Source: Chamaecrista fasciculata (lineage: Eukaryota; Streptophyta; Magnoliopsida; Fabales; Fabaceae). From it: DNA of 64,000 nucleotides. The DNA is taken from the NCBI GenBank assembly GCA_003254925.1, contig QANZ01042472.1, forward strand, positions 1 to 64,000, written 5' to 3'. Positions 56,251 through 64,000 of this stretch are shown here, piece after piece. The position numbers were made by a program, and so were the translations under genes. Every line of letters begins with the position of its first letter. Position 1 is the stretch's first letter. Under the pieces are notes generated by a model, which had not been told where the DNA came from, did no database searches, and was given only the letters and a program-made list of their open reading frames with translations.

Positions 56251-59200
56251 GTCGAGGGCGCACGCCCCAAACCTTCGGACACACTCGTCCAAATTCACTT
56301 CCCCGGGCACCCGGAGAGAACAGTGAGCATCTCTGCGGATTTACCCGCTCAAGAACAAGCCAGGCTATCTGACTTTCTGCTCGCCAACGGCGACATTTTC
56401 GCATGGTCTGCGTCGGACATGCCCGGCGTCGACCCCCAGTTGGTCATGCACTCTCTCGATGTTGATGACCGCCCGGGAATCTTTCAGAAGAAACGCGTCC
56501 TGGGGCTAGAGCGGCAGCTTGCCGCCAAAGAAGAAGTGAACAAATTGCTGGCGGCCGGGTTCATTCGGGAAACCAAGTACCCCACCTGGCTGTCCAACGT
56601 CGTCCTTGTCCCCAAGCCCAACGGCAAATGGCGGATGTGTGTGGACTTCACAGACCTTAACAAGGCGACCCCCAAGGACCTTCACCCACTCCCCAGCATC
56701 GATAAGTTGGTGGACAACACCTGTGGGTACGCCACCTTGAGCTTCCTTGATGCTTTTTCGGGATACAATCAGATCAAGATGAATCCCAAGGACGTCGACA
56801 AGACGGCCTTTATCACTGAACAGGGCATCTACTGTTACAACGTCATGCCCTTCGGCCTGAAGAACGCGGGCGCCACGTACCAACGTATGATGGACAGGTT
56901 CTTCCAAGACAACATCGGGAAAAACATCGAGGTCTACGTTGACGACATGGTCGTCAAGACGAAGGCTGGTGGCGACCACCTCGTTGACCTACAGGAGATC
57001 TTCCAGATCCTCCGCCACTACCGATTGAGGCTCAACCCCGCCAAGTGCGCTTTCGGGGTCGCCGGGGGCAAGTTCTTAGGCTTCATGATCTCCCAACGTG
57101 GGATAGAGGCCAACCCGGACCAGTGCCAGGCCATCATTGACATGGCGTCCCCAAAGACGTTAAAGGAGGTACAACGCCTCAACGGGCGCATAGCGGCGCT
57201 CCACCGCTTCTTGGCAAGATCGGGCGACCGGTGCTTACCCTTCTTTAAAACTCTTAAAGGAGGGAAGAACTTCACATGGACGGCTGAATGTGAAGAGGCG
57301 TTCCAGCAATTGAAGGCGTACCTGAGCAGGCCGCCTATCCTCACCACCCCTTCGCCCGGCAAGCCTATCTACGTTTACTTGGCTGCAACTGATGTGGCAG
57401 TCAGCTCCGTCCTGATCATCGAGGAAAAGGATGAGCAGCGCCCCATTTACTTCTCAAGTAAAGTCCTCACGGGCGCCGAGACACGATATCACCTACTCGA
57501 AAAGCTCGTGTACGCCCTCCTTGTTTCCACAAGGAAGCTGCGACCGTATTACCAACAGTATGTGATCATCGTTCGCACCGACCGCCCTATGAGGCAGATC
57601 ATTCACCAGCCCGACATCGCCGGCCGCCTGGTCAATTGGTCGATTGAGCTCTCTGAATTCGGCCTGTCTTTCGAGCCACGACGCGCCATCAAAGGCCAGG
57701 CTTTGGCTGACTTTGTCGCAGAGATGACGCCCGCCAATCCTACCCTCATCGTGTGGAACCTCTACATCGATGGGGCCTCATCCGCCAAGCTCCGTGGCGC
57801 GGGCGTGATTGTTGAATCCCCTGATGGTTACAGCATTGAACAGGCCATCGACATACGTTTCCCGGCCACGAACAATCAGGCCGAATACGAGGCGCTCATC
57901 GCGGCCCTCGAACTCGCCGTGGGCATGGGCGCCCAGGACATCCACGTCTATAGCGACTCCCAGCTGGTGGTCGGTCACATGAAGGGAGACTTCGAGGCCA
58001 AAGAGCCCACCATCCTCAAGTACGTGGAAAAAGCCAAGTACATCCTGCGCCATCACATCCGGGCCGCCCAATTCTCACACATCTTGCGTTCTAAGAACAC
58101 TAGAGCGGACGCCCTAGCCAAACTGGCCTCTAAGCCAGATGCTCGGAGTCGCTCCTCCATCATCCGCACTACCTTAGAACGCCCATCAATCGAGGGCCCC
58201 ATGGTCCTTGCTATCTCAACAACGGCTGATTGGCGCACGCCCATCATGTCCTACATTCGGGATGGCACCCTCCCAGCCGACCGAAACGAAGCTCGAAAAG
58301 TGGTGCGCCGAGCTGCGCATTACTTCCTCTGGGGGAATGATCTTTATCGGCGAGGTCACTCCATGCCCTGCCTCAGATGCGTAGGGCCAAACGACGCCCG
58401 CCTCATTCTCGAGGAGCTCCACGAGGGACTCTGCGGTTCACACCAAGCGGCGCCCACCCTCAAACGCAAAGTGCTCATTTCGGGGTACTACTGGCCCACG
58501 ATCATACGGGACGCCACAGCCCTGGTGAAAACTTGCCACAAGTGCCAGGAGCACGCCAATCGCATCCATATTCCGGGCGAAGACATGCGCCCAATGGAAT
58601 CCCCTTGGCCATTTGACGTATGGGGGATCGACATCCTCGGGCCGTTTCCGACCGCCACGGGCCAGCGCCGGTTCCTCATCGTCGCGATCGACCTTTTCAC
58701 AAAGTGGATCGAGGCTGAACCAGTAACATCAATCAGCTCTGCCCAGATGAAAACATTCGTCTTGCAGAACATACTGTCACGTTTTGGCGTCCCGCAGCGA
58801 ATCATCAGCGACAACGGCCGCCAATTCATCAGTGAATCCTTCCGCGATTTCTACGCCCAGTATGACATCTCCCTCGGTAACACTTCAGTCGAGCATCCCT
58901 CGACCAACGGCCAAACCGAGCTCGCCAACCGCATCATTTTAAATGGGCTGAAGCGCAGACTCGAAAACGCCAAAGGCCGTTGGGCGGACGAACTCCCAAC
59001 CGTCCTCTGGTCCTACCGTATCACCCCTCAAGAATCCACAGGCGAGGCACCTTACACCCTTACATACGGGTCGCCCGCCATGATTCCAGCTGAGACCGCC
59101 TTTCTCTCCGACAGGGTCTTATACTACAACGAGGAGGCAAACCGAGGTTGTCGAGCGATAGCTCTAGACGAACTTGAGGAGGTGCGCGAAATCGCCAGCA

Positions 59201-59490
59201 TCCGCCAGGCCGCCTACAAAGAGCGCATGGCCAAATACTTCAATAGAAGGGTCAAACACCGATCCTTCGACGTTGGCGACCTCGTTCTTCGCGATGTGGC
59301 CAACGACCGCCTGAACCGCTCGCACGGCAAGCTCCATCCCAACTGGGAAGGCCCATACTGAGTCACCAGGGTTATCCCTGGCGGGGCGTACGTGCTCTCT
59401 ACTCTGGACGGCCGCCGCCTGCCAAACACATGGAACGTCGCGAGCCTCAGAAAGTATCTCGACCGCACGGTCAATAATATCACGCTTTGA
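56251..59490 (+). CDS. Tat Pol: RT, RNase H, archaeal-type RNase H, integrase
   Basis: The frame opens after the putative splice acceptor. The first possible internal start, a GTG, is at 56323, and residues below count from it. RT contains CVDFTDLNK, MPFGLKNAGATYQ and YVDD (205-208). The first RNase H lies around 345-430. A second RNase H starts with YIDGASS near 481, with SDSQLVV further on. Integrase has an H..H..C..C zinc segment (about 700-741) and a DDE core at D770, D830 and E866, with 35 residues between the last two. A TGA at 59359 replaces an Arg codon (CGA to TGA, against CGC in copy 1). The frame then continues uninterrupted to TGA 59488, so the last 42 residues are cut off. Otherwise intact. 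Confidence 0.93.
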
Positions 59491-59603
59491 ATTCATTTAT
59501 GTCTTTTCACATTTATGTAATCTCTTGTGCGCTTTTATGTGTTGGAATTACTTACTTTATGTAAAGATCGCCAATACACTACATCAATATAACTATGGCA
59601 TTC

Positions 59604-60232
59604 TCTTGAATTTATTCGATTCATTTACATTCGCGTTTGTTTCAATTACTCTCGCTTAGGCACAGCCTATCTCACAACGTCTCACTACACGTAATATTCG
59701 CTCCAAAGAAGAGCCCGAAGGCTGGAGGGACGCCTCCATACGCTTTCATTCTGGCGCTCCGCGCGCCCATGAGCCAAGAAGTTGCTCATACGCCATGCTG
59801 GTCCACTACCTCTTGGCTGGCTAGCCCAAAAAGTCCGATCGCCAACTCAGTTGGGCGGACACCCACCCACATACATACACTTGCGCAAATATCAAACACA
59901 ACAGATATGAAATAACANTCTTGAATTTATTCGATTCATTTACATTCGCGTTTGTTTCAATTACTCTCATTTAGGCACAGCCTAATCCACAACTAATTAC
60001 TACACGCAAAGTACGCTCCAATGAAGAGCTCGAAGGCAAGAGGGACGCCTCCATACGCTTTCTTTCTGGCGCCCCGCGCGCCCATGAGCCGAGAAGTTGC
60101 TCATACGCCATGCTGGTCCACCACCTCTTGGCTGGCTAGCCCAAAAAGTCCGATCGCCAACTCAGTTGGGCGGACACACACCCACACACATACACTTGCG
60201 CAAATATCAAACACAAAAGATATGAAATAACA
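59604..60232. repeat. 314-bp tandem duplication in the Tat 3' spacer
   Basis: Two direct units of equal length (59604-59917 and 59919-60232) both start TCTTGAATTTATTCGATT and end GATATGAAATAACA. They differ by scattered substitutions. A single N (59918) sits exactly between them. Copy 1 has only one unit. Confidence 0.9.
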
Positions 60233-60428
60233 GCAGTTATAAATATCGCAACAATTGTAAATGGCCTTATGGCCTGCATTAATCAAGGCCGAAATGGCCA
60301 CCAAATTTGTTCAAAAGGGGCACATCCGCCCCATACAAATTAACAATCAAAAGAAAAAAGAAGAGGGCACACATGCCCAGAAAAATTCAGAACGGGGAAC
60401 ACCCCCGAGATTACAAGTACAGGATGAC
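60233..60428. other. Tat 3' spacer
   Basis: Non-coding, collinear with the end of the copy 1 spacer (15840-16006) where copia LTR A inserted. Confidence 0.7.
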
Positions 60429-63019
60429 CTAGTCATCCAGAATCACTGGCCCATCACCCGGGGCGTGCTCGCCGCTGCCCTCCGCGCCACCACTGTCCGG
60501 GACGATCAACATTTGCTCGGCGTCCGGCTCATTGCCCGCGGTGCTCTGGACGTCCGCCGGGGGCACATAACCTTCATCCCCTGGTCTGAGAGGGGACCGC
60601 CCTTCCTGAACCTCCAACGCGTGGATGGTCCAATCTTCCGGCAGATCAGGCATTGGCGTCCCGGGCTCATCATCATCCGCGCGCATCCGAATCTCCTCCC
60701 CGCCTCGTCCATCGGGCAACAACTCAAAGGTATAGTCGATGCCCGCCTCGTTCTGCCCCGGGTTCAAGAAGCTCAACTGCTTCCGGCAGTTCTCGAACCC
60801 CCGTGACGTGGCTTGGAGGTAAAACCAATACCACTGGCGGCGTTCGTCTCGGCGCGCGCGCTCTAATCTCTGGGCCTCCCCCGCCCGGTACGCCTCCAGC
60901 TCTGCTTTGGCGGCCGCAGCCTCCCCCCGCTGCACACCCGCCTCCTGCTCCGCCTTCTTCCTCCTCTCCCTCTCCTTCTTCTTCTCCTCCTCAAGCTTCT
61001 TCACCTGGGCCCGCCCGGCCTGAGCTTCCTCCTGTGCCTTATCCCTGGCAGCTTCCAGTACTTTCAGCTGCTCAGCCCCACCGGCCGTTCGAACCTCCTC
61101 CCTCAGGCGGGCCACCTCCTTGGCCAGATTGTGGGACAGCGTCTGCGCCGCATGACTAGCCACGGACGCCATCATGCCGAATTGCGCCGCATAATCTGCC
61201 GGCGGGCGCTTGTAGGCATCGGCTACCATAGTGTCATGCCACTCATAGGTGCCGTTGGAGTAGAGGGATTGGACGGAGGCTATCCCAGAGAACCTCCCGC
61301 TGAATGGTCGCGCTGGTAGATAAGGGAACTCAGCTTCCCCATTCTCATTGACTCGCCGGGCGTCCGGCATCTCCATCCGCGGGTTGCTCGGGCCGTCGCC
61401 ATCCGGATGGCTCACCTTGATGAACCGATCCAACTCTACATCATCCCAATGAATAAACTCCCCGGGATCCGCTGGGCGAACAGTGCGCGCCCTCTTTGCC
61501 GGCGACTCCTCCCTCTCGACAGGACCTTTCCCTCTTCCATCGGTCCTCCCCCGCTCCGAAGGGCCCCCCGCCTGCCTCATCCCACCAGGCGGTAACACTG
61601 GTGGCCCCGCTCTCCTCCTCGACGGGCTCGCCAACACCTGCCCTGCGCCCCCAGACGCCGTATGAGCACGAGACGAAGGGCCCGCACCCCTTGGCCTCCC
61701 CCCTGGCGCAACTGGTGGCGCCCTCATTCCCCCAGTGGCCCTGCCCTGCGCCCTCCCCGGCTCGCCACTCCTCTCCGCCCGGCCAGCCGCGGCCGAGCTT
61801 CCGGCGCCCTGGGCTTCCGGCCTCCTCTGCGCCTCTTTCATTGCTGCAAAACCAATAACACACTCGTTAGACGCAGCCCAAACAACCAAGTCACACATGC
61901 AACTGGAAAGTAAATGTTAGTGTTAGTTAAAATATTACATGTCTGTTCATAGTTTTTGTAAAACGAGGTTAGCAGCCTATCCGTCCGCCGCTCCTCCTCG
62001 CTCAGATGCCCTCTCTTAATAGGGCTAGTCCCCGTGATGGCGTCCGACCACGCCACTGGAAATAACGGGCCTCCATCCTCTTCCCTCACCCACCACGGGC
62101 GCTCAACGTTGTTGCGCACTATGGGGAAGTATCTGTCTTTCCAGTTCTTCCAGTTACTTATGCTGGCCGGAAACCCAGGTAAAGCACCCCCCTTCCTCTG
62201 GATGTTCACCCGCCCGTTGTCCCCAGCCTTCACGGAAAACCAATACAAAAACAACTTCACAGTGAGCTACCTGCCCACTGTCCACGCAGCATACTGCACA
62301 AATTTCAAGCTCCTCCAGGCGTTCGCCGCCAACTGCGCTGGACAACAGTTAAGGTGATTCAGCACCTCCATCTCAAACTCTGTAAACGGCATGTCGGAAT
62401 CACACTCCCGCAACAAAATTTCGTGTACGATGAACCCACGCGGATGAGTCCACCACATAGAATTATTGCCGTCCCACACGCCAACGGCCATACCGCTCCC
62501 CTCTCGACCGGAACCTGGCCCAAAATACGCCACTTGGGCCGCCTCCAAATCTTCGTCGGTGGCAAATTTGGAAGGTTCTGCTGGCGGCCCCGTGGTCGCC
62601 CTGACTTCGGGGTTCCCAAACCCCTCCGCGACATCCCATGCCACCTCATCACGCGCCATGATTAGGCGCTCCCCCTCGGCCGCCGATCCGCTCAGGGGAC
62701 CCGTTGGCTCTTCCCTCAACATTGGGGGCTCTTCCTCTGAACGGTCGGAGAGCTCCAACACTTGCTCCTCCGACGCGTCTGACGGATCGTGTTCCACGTT
62801 TGATGGATCCAAGGCCGCCAGATCCATACCGCCTCTGTAGACAGTAAGCGCGCCCGCCCCTTCACTTGCTCTCCTTGCTAGTAACCTAGCCGCCCGCCGC
62901 ACCGTTTCCTCTAACGACTGTCGGACCTCTTCCAAATCTACAGAGCTACTGCCCTGTGTAGTCAAACTACTAACTCTACTTAGTTCTTCACCTTCTGCTA
63001 ACTCCCTAATGACCACCAT
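60429..63019 (-). CDS. Antisense gene of the Tat element, Transposase_28-like, two coding exons, one nonsense codon
   Basis: The gene lies opposite to gag-pol. Exon A runs from ATG 63019 to 61939 and exon B from 61843 to 60429. The GT (61938) - AG (61844) intron of 95 bp joins them in frame, giving about 831 codons. Exon A has an acidic N-terminus, then a segment typical of the plant 'putative gypsy type transposon' family: LLRECDSDMPFTEFEMEVL, CCPAQLAANAWRSLKFVQYA, LFLYWFSVKAG. An in-frame TAG (62267-62269) interrupts it. Exon B has a proline/arginine-rich start, a charged coiled-coil (near EEEKKKERERRKKAEQEAG), the block RRDERRQWYWFY and an acidic end. Extra antisense ORFs of unknown function are documented in Tat relatives such as Grande and Retand. 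The role is unknown. Confidence 0.75.
61844..61938 (-). other. Putative intron of the antisense gene
   Basis: Donor ACAT|GTAATA, branch-like TTAACTAAC, T-rich tract and acceptor GGTTTTGCAG. Exon A ends after codon position 1 and exon B begins with positions 2-3, so the frame is preserved. Confidence 0.55.
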
Positions 63020-63166
63020 GGTCTCTAACACTTGCCAGAAAAGTCAAAACACAAGGGATTAGGAGGTACCTGAAGACATAGTACGTTTGGTTGTTAGTTT
63101 GGAAGTTGAACAATTTGTGGCGCTCGCCCTGATTATCAACTACTGATCACTCGTACCCTGGATACC

Positions 63167-63532
63167 CTGCAAACAAAAAAGGAGGCACATGTCATCATGA
63201 CCGTACAACTGACGACCGACTCACTCATATACGGCGACAGCCCCACAAACCCAGAAAACCCCAAACGTCACCTTCATCAGAGGGTATGAACTCGATGAAC
63301 AGTCACCCAGAAAACCCAGAAAAACCCAGAAACTCAACACCCTACACCCAGACCCACACCCATTTTTCGCTGACCTCACACTCATGACAACCACTCTGTT
63401 CAGACACCCAACCCATTTCCGCCGTCACCCACGACGGCCCAACACCTCCCAGAAACAAACGACACATCAACTTCTACACAGTCAAAACCTAACCCAGCGA
63501 AAAACAACACAGAATCGACAGGGAAGACTCAC
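63167..63532 (-). other. Putative leader intron of the antisense gene
   Basis: Donor CTG|GTGAGT (63532) and acceptor TTTTTTTGTTTGCAG (ending 63167) are both near-consensus on the minus strand, between the TATA box and the ATG. Confidence 0.5.
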
Positions 63533-63690
63533 CAGATAGCCTTTCGCTCGAACGATTCTCTTCCACGGTCACTTCTCTCCGTTTTCCGGCGACGGTTCTG
63601 CAACTCCGGCGGGTGAACTCTTCGGTTTCCTCTCTTCTCTCTCCTCAAAACGCTGAAATGGGTAAAAGTGCAAAAGACACAGCCTTTGGC

Positions 63691-63699
63691 CCTTTTATA
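63691..63699 (-). promoter_or_regulatory. TATA box of the antisense gene
   Basis: TATAAAAGG on the minus strand, about 670 bp upstream of the antisense ATG and about 160 bp upstream of the leader donor. The expected transcription start is near 63665. Confidence 0.6.
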
Positions 63700-64000
63700 C
63701 CCTTGCGAGCGCGGCATACGAGGCGTTTTTTGTTTTTCAAATTTCTGCCTCCCGGGTAGCGACACGTGTCCCTGACAGGACAACCCTACCTACCACTTGC
63801 CCGCCCGCCATGATCCACTGACTTTCCATTTTCTCATTGCAGGCCGCCCTTCCTACTCGTTCCTCTGCGCGGGGGACAAGTACTCCTGCACATTTTTGGG
63901 CGTTCGCCAGCAGACGCTTTTTAACTGCCCAAGCACGGGTCCCCTTGGACGATCTCCAAACCCGCCATCCCGCGCGCCTTAAGGAACAATACGACGAACG
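63700..64000. other. Tat 3' region, upstream of the antisense promoter
   Basis: GC-richer sequence belonging to the element. It contains ACACGTGTC (63761-63769), a G-box-like word that could serve the antisense promoter. The LTR is not reached. Confidence 0.45.

Larger units (their letters stand above)
53090..64000 (+). mobile_element. Ty3/gypsy Tat-lineage retrotransposon, copy 2 (nearly intact, right end outside window)
   Basis: In order: LTR, PBS, gag-protease, a putative intron, pol with RT, RNase H, second RNase H and integrase, a 3' spacer, and an antisense gene with its own promoter. The second RNase H and the extra ORF between integrase and 3' LTR mark the Tat lineage. No second copy of the TGATACATCAC LTR start is found up to 64000, so the element is longer than 10.9 kb and its 3' LTR lies to the right. 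Confidence 0.93.

Noticed and set aside
60261-62840. Plus-strand proline-rich ORFs in the 3' part of Tat copy 2
   Set aside because: They are shadows of the GC-rich antisense gene. The minus strand carries the conserved protein blocks and splice sites.

Overview
The window is nuclear DNA of a flowering plant, most likely a eudicot. It is AT-rich, has GT-AG introns, carries one intact host gene and is otherwise packed with plant-type transposons. The species cannot be fixed from the sequence. There are no prokaryotic features, and I recognised no rRNA or tRNA gene.

The only host gene is GIGANTEA (GI), the circadian clock and photoperiod regulator. It lies on the + strand with 14 coding exons from 33878 to 50857 and an uninterrupted 1165-residue reading frame. 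It probably has a non-coding leader exon near 32.9-33.1 kb and a leader intron. Its introns and flanks carry small DNA-transposon derivatives: foldback MITEs with 9-10 bp target duplications, and a non-autonomous Helitron in intron 8.

Layout: 1-248 is the end of a Ty1/copia LTR. 400-3773 is a 1.68-kb tandem duplication. 3774-8997 is AT-rich intergenic DNA with MITEs. 8998-20891 is a decayed Tat-lineage Ty3/gypsy element (copy 1). Its 3' part is split by three insertions of one copia LTR family: A at 16007-17786, which contains an assembly gap, B at 17970-20199, and C, whose LTR at 20892-22961 continues into a broken copia pol to about 26178. Then 26188-32700 is AT-rich DNA upstream of GI, 32.7-50.9 kb is GI, and 50858-53089 is a MITE-rich 3' flank. 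From 53090 to the window end lies a second, much better preserved Tat element (copy 2) whose 3' LTR is outside the window.

Copy 2 shows how the element is organised: LTR, PBS, gag-protease, a likely intron of about 277 bp, then RT, RNase H, a second (archaeal-type) RNase H and integrase. Next come a 3' spacer and, on the opposite strand, a separate gene. That antisense gene has its own TATA box, two likely introns that keep the frame, and a product resembling the plant 'putative gypsy type transposon' (Transposase_28) family with a coiled-coil C-terminal half. The same gag-pol intron and traces of the same antisense gene are present in copy 1.

The points most worth a second look are the antisense spliced gene of the Tat element, the in-frame gag-pol intron shared by both copies, the cluster of three copia LTR insertions inside the antisense gene of copy 1, and five tiny insertions (15-24 bp, ending in poly(A), with 13-16 bp target duplications) that look like tail-only LINE-machinery retroposons.
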